The notes under the pieces were generated by a model. The model did not search any database. It was given only the letters and a program-made list of their open reading frames with translations, and had not been told where the DNA came from. The position numbers and the translations under genes are program-made. Below are positions 1 through 8,166 of a stretch of 8,288 nucleotides of DNA, in pieces. The number at the start of each line of letters is the position of its first letter. Within the stretch, counting starts at the first letter, position 1. This DNA is from Alphaproteobacteria bacterium (lineage in GTDB: Bacteria > Pseudomonadota > Alphaproteobacteria > Geminicoccales > Geminicoccaceae). The DNA is taken from assembly GCA_026984595.1 (NCBI GenBank), contig JALSRW010000520.1, positions 1 to 8,288 on the forward strand, read 5' to 3'.

Positions 1-446
1 CCCTCGATATCTCCCACCGTGCCGCCGATTTCGCAGATGACGATGTCCGCATCGCCGGCGTCGCTGACGATGAATTCCTTGATGGCGTTGGTGACATGGG
101 GGATCACCTGGACCGTGGCGCCGAGATAGTCGCCGCGGCGCTCGCGGGTGATCACCGTCCAGTAGATGCGCCCCGAGGAAACGCTGTCGCTGCCACGCGC
201 CGGCACCCCGGTGAAACGCTCGTAATGGCCGAGATCGAGATCGGTCTCGGCACCGTCCTCCGTGACGTACACCTCGCCGTGCTGGTAGGGCGACATCGTC
301 CCGGGATCGACATTGAGATAGGGATCGAGCTTGCGCAGCCGCACCTTGTAGCCGCGGGTCTGCAAGAGGGCGCCGAGCGCCGCCGCCGCGAGTCCCTTGC
401 CGAGGGAGCTCACGACACCACCGGTGATAAAGACGTACCGTGCCAT
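1..446 (-). CDS. pyrG: CTP synthase, N-terminal part (cut by window edge)
   Basis: CTP synthase makes CTP from UTP, ATP and glutamine in the cytoplasm, the last step of pyrimidine nucleotide synthesis. Only the first 148 codons are present; the family is usually about 540 residues, so the rest of the synthetase domain and the glutaminase domain lie beyond base 1. The visible part reads as a textbook N-terminus: MARYVFITGGVVSSLGKG with the nucleotide loop at residues 9-18 (K17), RKLDPYLN at 38-45, DPGTMSP at 47-53, HGEVYVTEDGAETDLDLGHY at 56-75, and CEIGGTVGDIE at 138-148 with the acidic metal-binding residues D71 and E139. The ATG at 444-446 gives the standard family start, but no good Shine-Dalgarno sequence precedes it. 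It follows secG by 81 bases in the same direction, as in many alphaproteobacteria. A weak TTGGCC/TAGACA pair in that gap could be a promoter, which I do not call. Confidence 0.97.
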   Translation of the reverse strand, partial: MARYVFITGGVVSSLGKGLAAAALGALLQTRGYKVRLRKLDPYLNVDPGTMSPYQHGEVYVTEDGAETDLDLGHYERFTGVPARGSDSVSSGRIYWTVITRERRGDYLGATVQVIPHVTNAIKEFIVSDAGDADIVICEIGGTVGDIE

Positions 447-498
447 CAATCGCTATTGTCTACACATGCGCACCGTCGAGGCCAAGGCGTCGCATCCG

Positions 499-520
499 CG
501 AGCCCCGCGACGAGCCCCGC
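499..520. repeat. Short direct repeat in the secG-pyrG gap
   Basis: The 10-base word CGAGCCCCGC occurs at 499-508 and again at 511-520, a 12-base period, just after the secG stop codon and before pyrG. No T-run follows on the minus strand, so it is not an obvious terminator. In sequence of this G+C content a repeat this short may be chance. Confidence 0.3.
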
Positions 521-527
521 CGGAATG

Positions 528-860
528 TCACTGCGCAACCGGAGCGCTGGGCACGCCCGGCGCCTCCTGTTGCGGTGCCGGGGCTGGCGTGGGAGCCGTG
601 GTCGCCGGCTGCTCGAGTATGATCGGCGCCCGCGTGGCGTTGCCGGCGAGGATCGCCAGGGTCAGGCTGGTGACGATGAAGCTGGCCGCCAGGATGGCGG
701 TGGTGCGGGTCAGGAGATTGGCCGCACCGCGGCCGCTCGTCAGCCCGCCGAAGGTGCCGCCGCCGATGCCCAGCCCGCCGCCCTCGCTGCGCTGGATCAG
801 GATCACCCCGACCAGGGCGATGGCGATGAACAGATGAATGACGAGAACCACTGTAGCCAT
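528..860 (-). CDS. secG: Preprotein translocase subunit SecG
   Basis: SecG is the small inner-membrane subunit of the SecYEG protein-export channel; it assists SecA-driven translocation. The 110-residue protein has the family layout. Membrane segment 1 spans about residues 4-22. It is followed by the family signature LIQRSEGGGLG (21-31) and a glycine-rich cytoplasmic loop. Membrane segment 2 spans about 52-72, and a Pro/Ala-rich tail (about 79-110) is typical of alphaproteobacterial SecG. The start is well supported: the minus strand carries GAGGTGAT (867-874 on the plus strand) six bases before the ATG. It lies 36 bases downstream of tpiA and probably shares its transcript, with pyrG next. 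The tpiA-secG-pyrG order is common in this class, which supports the call despite the weak sequence conservation of SecG. Confidence 0.95.
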   Translation of the reverse strand: MATVVLVIHLFIAIALVGVILIQRSEGGGLGIGGGTFGGLTSGRGAANLLTRTTAILAASFIVTSLTLAILAGNATRAPIILEQPATTAPTPAPAPQQEAPGVPSAPVAQ

Positions 861-896
861 GTTTCGATCACCTCGAGCGAGGAGCGGGCGGGCGTT

Positions 897-1649
897 TCAG
901 GCACCGCCACCGGATGTGTAGATGCGCCAGAACTCCTCGGCATGGAGACTGGCACCGCCGACCAGCACCCCGTCGACCTCGGGCTGGGCCATGATCTCGG
1001 CGGCGTTGGCGGCCTTGACCGAGCCGCCATAGAGGAGCGCCATCTGCGCGCCATCGGCGAAACGGGCGGCGAGCCGGCGGCGCAGCCAGGCATGGGTTTC
1101 ACGGATATCTTCGATCGAGGGCGTCCGCCCGGTACCGATCGCCCAGACCGGCTCGTAGGCGATCAGCAGGGTCTCGGCCGTGGCACTGTCCGGCAGCGAG
1201 CCGTCGAGCTGCCGGGTCAGCACCTCGAAGCGCCGTCCGGCCAGCCATTCTTCCTCCGTCTCGCCGATGCACAGCACCGTCAGAAGACCGCTCTCGATCG
1301 CCGCCCGCGCCTTGCGGCACACGAAATCGTCGCTTTCCCCGAGACCGTGACGACGCTCGGAATGGCCGACGATGACCGCCCGCGCACCGGCATCCTTGAG
1401 CATCGGCGCGCTGATGCAGCCCGTATAGGGTCCCTCGGGCTTGTCGTGACAGTCCTGGCCTCCCACCATCAGGGCGGTGTCGGCGACCCGTCTCGCCACC
1501 TCGGCGAGCACCGTGGCCGGCGGGAAGATGCCGAGGGTCGCGGAAAGACGGGCGCTGCGCTGCGCCAGGCTGCCGGCGAGCGCCAGTGCGTCCGCCCGCA
1601 GGCCGTGCATTTTCCAGTTCCCGAAGACGATCGGCCGGGCCAGCGGCAT
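897..1649 (-). CDS. tpiA: Triosephosphate isomerase
   Basis: This cytoplasmic enzyme interconverts dihydroxyacetone phosphate and glyceraldehyde 3-phosphate in glycolysis and gluconeogenesis. The 250-residue length is normal for the single-domain TIM barrel. All catalytic motifs are visible: FGNWKM at 9-14 (N11, K13), GHSERR at 95-100 (electrophile H96), CIGE at 117-120, AYEPVWAIGTG at 164-174 with the catalytic base E166 and the mobile phosphate-gripping loop, LYGGSVK at 206-212, and DGVLVGGASL at 226-235. GGAG on the minus strand (1656-1659 on plus) lies six bases before the ATG and fixes the start. It is the first gene of the leftward tpiA-secG-pyrG block and is transcribed divergently from ppiD. 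I could not pick a convincing promoter for it; a poor TGGAAA/GATACC pair exists in the gap. Confidence 0.98.
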   Translation of the reverse strand: MPLARPIVFGNWKMHGLRADALALAGSLAQRSARLSATLGIFPPATVLAEVARRVADTALMVGGQDCHDKPEGPYTGCISAPMLKDAGARAVIVGHSERRHGLGESDDFVCRKARAAIESGLLTVLCIGETEEEWLAGRRFEVLTRQLDGSLPDSATAETLLIAYEPVWAIGTGRTPSIEDIRETHAWLRRRLAARFADGAQMALLYGGSVKAANAAEIMAQPEVDGVLVGGASLHAEEFWRIYTSGGGA

Positions 1650-1695
1650 CAGGCGCTCCGACGGATTTTGGGGGCCGGGCGACAGGTATCACACC

Positions 1696-1720
1696 GTCCC
1701 CCGACTTTCCAGAGGGGGGC
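1696..1720. repeat. Inverted repeat in the tpiA-ppiD divergent gap
   Basis: GTCCCCC (1696-1702) pairs with GGGGGGC (1714-1720) over seven positions, one a G-T wobble, around an 11-base loop. A second small palindrome, GCGCA-GGA-TGCGC (1719-1731), abuts it and ends five bases before the proposed ppiD -35 box. There is no T-run, so it is not a normal terminator. It could be an operator or a hairpin in the tpiA leader, or chance in a G+C-rich gap. The rest of the 168-base gap shows nothing else I can support. Confidence 0.3.
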
Positions 1721-1735
1721 GCAGGATGCGCGAGC

Positions 1736-1764
1736 TTGCCGCGGCGCGGGCGCTTCGCTATCGT
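1736..1764 (+). promoter_or_regulatory. Candidate sigma-70 promoter for ppiD-trpE
   Basis: TTGCCG (1736-1741), preceded by a C as in the alphaproteobacterial CTTGAC-type -35 box, is separated by exactly 17 bases from TATCGT (1759-1764). Transcription would start near 1771, leaving a leader of about 46 bases before the ppiD ATG. It is the best-spaced hexamer pair in the gap and faces the right way. It was found by eye only and no start site is known. Confidence 0.35.
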
Positions 1765-1817
1765 GCCGCGGTGTCGCCGGCCGACCCGCTCCCTCACACT
1801 GTCGTGGTCTCGAGAAC

Positions 1818-3710
1818 ATGCTGGACGCGTTGCGTAGCCAGGCTTCGTCCTGGGTAGTCAAGGGCTTCCTCGGATTGCTGATCGTCAGCTTCGCGGTCTG
1901 GGGCATCGGTGACGTCTTCCTCGGCCCGCGCGGCACCAATGTCGCGGCCACGGTCGACGACGAAGAGATCACCACGGTCGAGCTCGCGCGCGAGTTCGAG
2001 ACCCAACTCCGGCGCATGAGCGAGCAGTTCGGGATCGCCATCGACCGCGACAATCCGCTCGCCGCCACCGCCCTCAACGAGGCGCTGCAGCGCTTGGTGG
2101 CGCGGCGCCTGGTCGATGCCTATGCAGCCGAACTGGGGATCGGGGTCAGCGACGAGGAAGTGGCCGAAGCGATCCGCAAGGATCCCAATTTCGCAACCGC
2201 CGCGGGCAGTTTCGACCGCGGCCGCTTCGATTTGTTCCTGCGCTCGCTCGGCATGTCCGAAAAGGCCTTCGTCGACGAGGTGCGCGCCGAGCTCGTCCGC
2301 AACCGCCTGTTGCGGGCCTTCTCGGAGCCGGTGCGGCCTTCCACCTTCCTCGCGCGCTTCCTCTACGAGTATCGCAACGAGCAACGCAAGGCCGAGGCTC
2401 TCGTGATCGAGGCGCAGGCGATGGAGGTGGCGGTGCCCGACGAGGCCACCCTCCAGGCTTATCTCCAGGAAAACAAGGACGCCTTCATGCGTCCCGAGTT
2501 CCGCAAGGTGGTGATCGCCATCCTCAGGCCCGAGGATCTGGTCGACGAGATCTCGGTCTCCGAGCAGGAGCTCCGCGACCTCTACGAATCCCGCAAGACC
2601 CTCTACGTCACCCCCGAGCGGCGCGAGATCGTGCAGCTCCTGCTGCCCGACGAGGCGACGGCCGAGGAGGCCCGCACCCTGCTCGCCCGGGGCAAGAGCT
2701 TCGACGAGGTGGCCACGGCCCTGAAGGACAAGGGCGTGCGGGTCAGCAGGATCGGTCCGGTGGACCGCAAGGGCCTGCCCGCGAGCCTCGCCGATGCCGC
2801 CTTCTCGCTCGGCGAGGGCGAGGTCAGCGAACCGCTGCGGAGCCCCTTCGGCTGGCACATCCTGCGGGTGGTTCGGATCGAGCCCGAGCGGGTGGCCAGC
2901 TTCGAGGAGAAAAAGCCCGAGCTCGAAAAGGAGCTCAAGCTGGAGAAGGCCACCGATCAGCTCCCCGATTTCGCGGCCACCCTCGACGACGAGATCGCCG
3001 CCGGGGTGCCGCTCGAGGAAGCGGCGGACAAGCTCGGCATCCCCCTCCTGGCGATCGATGCGGTCGACAAGAACGGCCGTGATCCGAACGGGAAGCCGGT
3101 GGCCCCCGACAAACTCGCGCCGGAAATGCTGCAGGCGATCTTCGCCGCCCCCGAGGGGGAACCCTCCCTGCTCGAGGAGACCCGTGACGGGCGCTACTTC
3201 ATGTTCCGGGTGGACGCGATCGACCCGGCGCGGCCGCTGACCCTGTCCGAGGCCCGCCAACGCCTGCTGCAGGCCTGGCAGAAGGAGCAGCGGCAGAAGG
3301 CGGCCGAGGCGCTGGCCAAAAAGCTCGTCACCGAGGCGAAGAGCGGCAAGAGCTTCGCCGAGCTCGCCGAAGCGTATCCGGGTGTGCGCCGCATCGAGGT
3401 CGGGCCGCTCAAGCGTGCCGACAACGGCCAGGCCTTCGGGCTTACGCCGACCGCGGTGCAGGCGATCTTCCGGGCCGGCGAGGACGAGCTGGTGCCCGAG
3501 CCGGTCGAGGTACCGGCGGGAATGGCGCTCCTGCGCGTGTCGGAGATCCAGCCGGCAGGGGAGCCCGAGGATCTGAAGCCGATCGCCGAGCGGCTGCAGG
3601 TCGATTGGCGTTCCGATCTCTTCGCCCAGCTCGAGGGAGCGTTGCGGGCGCGCTATCCGGTCGAGGTCAATCAGCAGGCGATGGCGGCGGTCCTCGGCAG
3701 CGGAGGCTGA
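1818..3710 (+). CDS. ppiD: PpiD/SurA-type membrane-anchored periplasmic folding chaperone
   Basis: PpiD proteins sit in the inner membrane near the Sec channel and help newly exported proteins fold in the periplasm. This 630-residue protein has a short basic N-terminus, one membrane anchor at about residues 13-35 (WVVKGFLGLLIVSFAVWGIG), a SurA_N-like chaperone region at about 36-190, and a PPIC/parvulin-type domain at about 266-358 ending in SPFGWHILRVVRIEP (342-356). The first histidine of active parvulins is replaced by Q273 in IVQLLL, so prolyl isomerase activity may be lost, as reported for E. coli PpiD. Two later segments (396-470 and 510-579) resemble the parvulin unit. Length matches PpiD (about 620-630). 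The reading frame is open far upstream, but the ATG at 1818 gives the standard MLDALRS start; its ribosome site is weak. It faces tpiA divergently, and trpE follows after 5 bases. Confidence 0.93.
   Translation: MLDALRSQASSWVVKGFLGLLIVSFAVWGIGDVFLGPRGTNVAATVDDEEITTVELAREFETQLRRMSEQFGIAIDRDNPLAATALNEALQRLVARRLVDAYAAELGIGVSDEEVAEAIRKDPNFATAAGSFDRGRFDLFLRSLGMSEKAFVDEVRAELVRNRLLRAFSEPVRPSTFLARFLYEYRNEQRKAEALVIEAQAMEVAVPDEATLQAYLQENKDAFMRPEFRKVVIAILRPEDLVDEISVSEQELRDLYESRKTLYVTPERREIVQLLLPDEATAEEARTLLARGKSFDEVATALKDKGVRVSRIGPVDRKGLPASLADAAFSLGEGEVSEPLRSPFGWHILRVVRIEPERVASFEEKKPELEKELKLEKATDQLPDFAATLDDEIAAGVPLEEAADKLGIPLLAIDAVDKNGRDPNGKPVAPDKLAPEMLQAIFAAPEGEPSLLEETRDGRYFMFRVDAIDPARPLTLSEARQRLLQAWQKEQRQKAAEALAKKLVTEAKSGKSFAELAEAYPGVRRIEVGPLKRADNGQAFGLTPTAVQAIFRAGEDELVPEPVEVPAGMALLRVSEIQPAGEPEDLKPIAERLQVDWRSDLFAQLEGALRARYPVEVNQQAMAAVLGSGG
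3702..3706 (+). promoter_or_regulatory. Shine-Dalgarno site that decides the trpE start
   Basis: GGAGG lies inside the last codons of ppiD, nine bases before the GTG at 3716. It supports the GTG start over the ATG at 3605, which would overlap ppiD by about 100 bases. It also implies that trpE translation begins as ribosomes finish ppiD. Confidence 0.7.
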
Positions 3711-3715
3711 GCAGC

Positions 3716-5218
<1,503 letters not shown>

Positions 5219-5230
5219 TCCCGACCGGTT

Positions 5231-6379
5231 TCAGCAGCCGGCCCCGGCCGCGCAACCGGCTTCGCGCGCCGCCATCGCACGTGCCTCGGGGATGTCGCAC
5301 AGTTGGGCGACCCGGATCTCCGCACAGCGACGCATGCGCACGACGGCACTGACCTCGGCGAAGCGCACCCCGCGGGCACGGGCCTCGGGAATCCACGCCT
5401 CCAGCGTGGACAGGGTTTCGGCATGGGGATGGCCGATGACGATGGCGGAGCCCTGGCGGCGGGCCAGGGTTTCGGCGATCATGAGCTGACGACGGATCGC
5501 CGCCGGCGTCCGTTCGTTGTCGATGAACACGTCGCGGCCGCCGGACAGGATACCGGCCTCGCGGGCCGCCCGCTCGGCGACGCTCCGGGGCGAGGTCCAG
5601 CTATCGACATAGATGAGACCGCGCTCGCGCAGCAGTTCCATCACCGTGCGCATCGCCCGCGCATCGGCGGTGGCCCGGCTGCCCATATGGTTGTTGACCC
5701 CCACCGCCCCCGGCACCCGGGCCAGCGCCTCGACGAGATCGGCGCGGATCACGGCGGCCGACTGCCCGACACGGATGGCCTGCGGCCCGGGGTCGAAATC
5801 CGGACTCACCGGCTCCATCGGCATGTGCAGGAAGATCTCCTTGCCCGCCTCGCGGGCGACCGCGACCCGTTGCGGTGCGTCCTGGACATAGGGCAGGAAG
5901 GCCAGGGTCATCGGCGCCGGCAGGGCGGCGGCGCGGCGCACGGCGGCCATGTTGTGCCCCATGTCGTCGAGCACCAGAGCGATCACCGGCTCCGCGTCCC
6001 CGACCGCCTTCCGGTCGTCACGCCGCCGCTCGCTCGTCCTCGGCAACGGCCGCCGGATGGGAACGGGACCCGGCTCGGCCAGCGCCTGCGGCAGGATCAG
6101 CCGCGGCACCGCGGCATAGCTCGGCAGCGCCGGCACCGGTGCGGGCTCGAGCGGCGCTCGGGCTTCGGTGGCCGGCGCCGGCGGTTGCGCTTGTCCCGCG
6201 GGCGCCCCCTGCCGGAACTTGCCGGTGCCCCAGAGGGCGGCGCCGATCGCCAGGAGCAGGGCCAGAGCCAGTACCGCATGTTCGCCGCGCAGCCGGAACC
6301 CGCCGCCCGGCGACGGCGGCGAGCCGCGCAGAGCCCTTGCGATGCGGGACAGACGGCGGGACAGACGGGTCGATCTCAT
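5231..6379 (-). CDS. Divergent polysaccharide deacetylase family protein (YibQ-like), membrane-anchored
   Basis: The 382-residue protein belongs by motif pattern to the divergent polysaccharide deacetylase family (Pfam Polysacc_deac_2, COG2861, E. coli YibQ), whose substrate is not firmly established. It has a basic N-terminus, a membrane segment at about 34-50, a Pro/Ala-rich linker at about 57-115, and a catalytic-type domain at about 130-348 expected in the periplasm. Visible motifs are ALVLDDMGHN (134-143), HMPMEP (185-190), VNNHMGSRAT (228-237), YVDSWTS (257-263), DVFIDNE (283-289) and IVIGHPHAET (313-322), giving the aspartate and histidine set of a metal-dependent NodB-like fold. All four cysteines (352, 361, 376, 382) lie in a 34-residue C-terminal tail. 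The ATG at 6379 puts the basic segment directly before the anchor; no Shine-Dalgarno site precedes it. It is flanked by trp genes and not by the envC and ctpA genes it often accompanies. Confidence 0.9.
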   Translation of the reverse strand: MRSTRLSRRLSRIARALRGSPPSPGGGFRLRGEHAVLALALLLAIGAALWGTGKFRQGAPAGQAQPPAPATEARAPLEPAPVPALPSYAAVPRLILPQALAEPGPVPIRRPLPRTSERRRDDRKAVGDAEPVIALVLDDMGHNMAAVRRAAALPAPMTLAFLPYVQDAPQRVAVAREAGKEIFLHMPMEPVSPDFDPGPQAIRVGQSAAVIRADLVEALARVPGAVGVNNHMGSRATADARAMRTVMELLRERGLIYVDSWTSPRSVAERAAREAGILSGGRDVFIDNERTPAAIRRQLMIAETLARRQGSAIVIGHPHAETLSTLEAWIPEARARGVRFAEVSAVVRMRRCAEIRVAQLCDIPEARAMAAREAGCAAGAGC

Positions 6380-6385
6380 ACCGAC

Positions 6386-6419
6386 ATTATGCCCGCACGC
6401 GCGGCCCGAGGAAGTGCAA
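6386..6419 (-). promoter_or_regulatory. Weak candidate promoter for the deacetylase gene
   Basis: On the minus strand CATAAT (6386-6391), close to the TATAAT consensus, lies six bases before the ATG. Transcription would then start at or next to the start codon, giving a leaderless message, which would fit the missing ribosome site. The -35 partner is unclear: CTTCCT at the normal spacing is poor, and TTGCAC (6414-6419) is 22 bases away. Confidence is therefore low. Confidence 0.2.
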
Positions 6420-6476
6420 TCTGTCCAAAAACCTACCAGTGGATGCCCTTTCCCCATCGCGCCGCCGGCTGCGCCC

Positions 6477-6507
6477 TTGACGGCGGGGTCGGTGCAAGCT
6501 TTGTAAA
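6477..6507 (+). promoter_or_regulatory. Candidate promoter for trpG-trpD-trpC
   Basis: TTGACG (6477-6482) is a near-consensus alphaproteobacterial -35 box. The -10 box is ambiguous: TTTGTA (6500-6505) has 17-base spacing but a poor match, while TGTAAA (6502-6507) matches better at 19 bases. An independent promoter is expected here because an opposite-strand gene separates trpG from trpE. I saw no leader peptide with tandem tryptophan codons and no clear attenuator hairpin in the 169-base gap 6380-6548. Confidence 0.35.
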
Positions 6508-6548
6508 TCGCCGTTGTGGCGCTGCCGCCCTCCGCCTCGAGTCCGGAC

Positions 6549-7139
6549 ATGCTGATCCTCATCGACAACTATGACAGCTTCACCTGGAACCTGTTCCATT
6601 ATCTCGGCGAACTCGGCGCCGAGGTGGCGGTGCACCGCAACGATGCGATCACACCCGAGGAGGTGCTGGCGCGTGCCCCCGAGGGCATCGTCATCTCGCC
6701 CGGCCCCTGCGATCCCGATCGTGCCGGCATCTCGCTGCCGCTGGTCGAAGCGGCGGCCGGACGGGTTCCGATCCTCGGCGTCTGTCTCGGCCATCAGGCG
6801 ATCGCCCAGGCCTTCGGCGCCACCATCGGCCGCGCGCCGGTGGTCGTGCACGGCAAGGTGAGCGCCATCCATCACGACGGCAGCGGCGTCTTCGCCGGCC
6901 TGCCCTCCCCCTTCCCGGCCACCCGCTACCATTCCCTGGTGGCGCTGGCCGGAACCATCCCGGAGGTGCTGCTCGTCAACGCCCGCAGCGAGGACGGGCT
7001 GGTCATGGGCGTTCGTCACCGGAACTGGCCGGTGCACGGCGTGCAGTTCCACCCCGAAAGCATCGAGACCGGGCAAGGTCATGCGATCCTCGAGAACTTC
7101 CTTTCCCTGTGCCGGCGGAGGCCCGTGAATGACCGCTGA
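6549..7139 (+). CDS. trpG: Anthranilate synthase component II, glutamine amidotransferase
   Basis: TrpG hydrolyses glutamine and channels ammonia to TrpE for anthranilate synthesis. The 196-residue length is standard for the stand-alone class I amidotransferase. Visible are IDNYDSFTWNL (5-15), VISPGPCDPDRAG (48-60), GVCLGHQAIAQAFG (77-90) with nucleophile C79, HGK at 101-103, YHSL at 127-130, and VQFHPESI (165-172) with catalytic H168 and E170. In some bacteria the same subunit also serves p-aminobenzoate synthesis as PabA; the trp context favours the TrpG role but does not exclude both. The ATG at 6549 gives the standard MLILIDNYDSF start; a GTG at 6516 would add 11 unlike residues and has no ribosome site. 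Its end overlaps trpD by 11 bases. Confidence 0.97.
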   Translation: MLILIDNYDSFTWNLFHYLGELGAEVAVHRNDAITPEEVLARAPEGIVISPGPCDPDRAGISLPLVEAAAGRVPILGVCLGHQAIAQAFGATIGRAPVVVHGKVSAIHHDGSGVFAGLPSPFPATRYHSLVALAGTIPEVLLVNARSEDGLVMGVRHRNWPVHGVQFHPESIETGQGHAILENFLSLCRRRPVNDR

Positions 7140-8166
7140 ACTGCAACGTTTCCGGGAGCTCATCGCGGTCATCGCCGAGGGCGCGCCGCTCTCCTTCGAA
7201 CAGGCGCGCGAGGCCTTCGCCATCATGATGTCGGGCGACGCCACGCCGGCCCAGGTGGGCGCCTTCCTGATGGGGCTGCGGGTGCGCGGCGAAACCGTCG
7301 AGGAAATCCGCGCCGGGGCCAGCGAGCTGCGGGCACGGATGCGGCGGGTGCGGGCACCGCGAGGAGCCATCGATACCTGCGGCACCGGTGGCGACGGGGC
7401 CGGCACCTACAATATCTCCACCGCCGCCGCGCTGGTCATCGCCGCCTGCGGCGTACCGGTGGCCAAGCACGGCAATCGCGGTCTGTCCTCGCGCTCGGGC
7501 TCCTCGGACGTGCTGGCCGCACTCGGGGTCGATATCGACGCCCCCTTCGAGTGCATCGAGCAGGCCCTGGAGGAGGTCGGCATCGGGTTCATGATGGCTC
7601 CCCGCCATCACGGGGCCATGCGCCATGTCGCCGGCCCGCGCGGCGAGCTCGGCACCCGTACCATCTTCAACCTGCTGGGTCCCCTGGCCAATCCGGCCGG
7701 CGTCAGGCGTCAGGTGATGGGGGTCTTCGCCGCCCACTGGATCGAACCGCTGGCCGCGGTCCTGGGTGGTCTCGGGGCCGAACGCGCCTGGGTGGTGCAC
7801 GGGGCCGACGGGCTGGACGAGCTTTCCATCACCGGACCCACCGCCGTGGCGGAATGGACCGGAAGCGGGGTGCGCAGCTTCGAGGTGACGCCCGAGGATG
7901 CCGATCTGCCGCGCGGCCGTCTCGAGGATCTCAAGGGCGGCGATCCGGCCCACAATGCCGAAGCCATCCGCGCCGTGCTGGCCGGCGTGCGCGGCCCCTT
8001 CCGCGACGCCGTGCTGCTGTCCGCTGCCGCCGCCCTCCTGGTCGCCGATCGGGTCTCCGATCTGGCCGCGGGTGCGAGGATCGCGGCGGAGGCGATCGAC
8101 AGCGGCCGGGCCGAGCAGGTACTGCAGAGACTGGTGCGGATCACCACCGCGGAAGACCGGGCATGA
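7129..8166 (+). CDS. trpD: Anthranilate phosphoribosyltransferase
   Basis: TrpD transfers the phosphoribosyl group of PRPP to anthranilate, the second step of tryptophan synthesis. The 345-residue protein matches the family. Signature motifs are DTCGTGGDG at 82-90 and YNISTAAA at 94-101 (PRPP pyrophosphate binding), KHGNRGLSSRSGSSD at 113-127, H161 within APRHHGAMR (157-165), NLLGPLANP at 181-189, and HGADGLDEL at 224-232 with the metal-binding pair D230-E231. GGAGG at 7117-7121 lies seven bases before the ATG and confirms the start. The gene overlaps trpG by 11 bases and trpC by the four-base ATGA, the pattern of translational coupling, so the three products are probably made together. Confidence 0.98.
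   Translation: MTAELQRFRELIAVIAEGAPLSFEQAREAFAIMMSGDATPAQVGAFLMGLRVRGETVEEIRAGASELRARMRRVRAPRGAIDTCGTGGDGAGTYNISTAAALVIAACGVPVAKHGNRGLSSRSGSSDVLAALGVDIDAPFECIEQALEEVGIGFMMAPRHHGAMRHVAGPRGELGTRTIFNLLGPLANPAGVRRQVMGVFAAHWIEPLAAVLGGLGAERAWVVHGADGLDELSITGPTAVAEWTGSGVRSFEVTPEDADLPRGRLEDLKGGDPAHNAEAIRAVLAGVRGPFRDAVLLSAAAALLVADRVSDLAAGARIAAEAIDSGRAEQVLQRLVRITTAEDRA

Noticed and set aside
96..1817. Open reading frame on the plus strand running antisense to pyrG, secG and tpiA and continuous with ppiD
   Set aside because: It opposes three well-recognised genes, its translation is Arg/Gly/Ala-rich without any family motif, and stop-free antisense frames are expected at this G+C content. The ppiD protein clearly begins at 1818.
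3605..3715. Upstream ATG start for trpE at 3605
   Set aside because: It would overlap ppiD by over 100 bases and add unlike residues; the GTG at 3716 has GGAGG at good spacing and matches the family N-terminus.
6380..6548. trp leader peptide, T-box or other attenuator before trpG
   Set aside because: No short frame with tandem TGG codons, no T-box-like elements and no hairpin followed by a T-run were found by eye.
6380..6568. Upstream extension of the deacetylase to a start at 6568
   Set aside because: The extra 63 residues would overlap the trpG start, look non-coding, and would push the basic N-terminus and anchor into the interior.
5303..6574. 423-codon plus-strand open frame between trpE and trpG, antisense to the deacetylase
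   Set aside because: It would tidily fill the gap between trpE and trpG on their strand, but its translation is low-complexity with no motif, while the minus strand encodes a protein with all family motifs.
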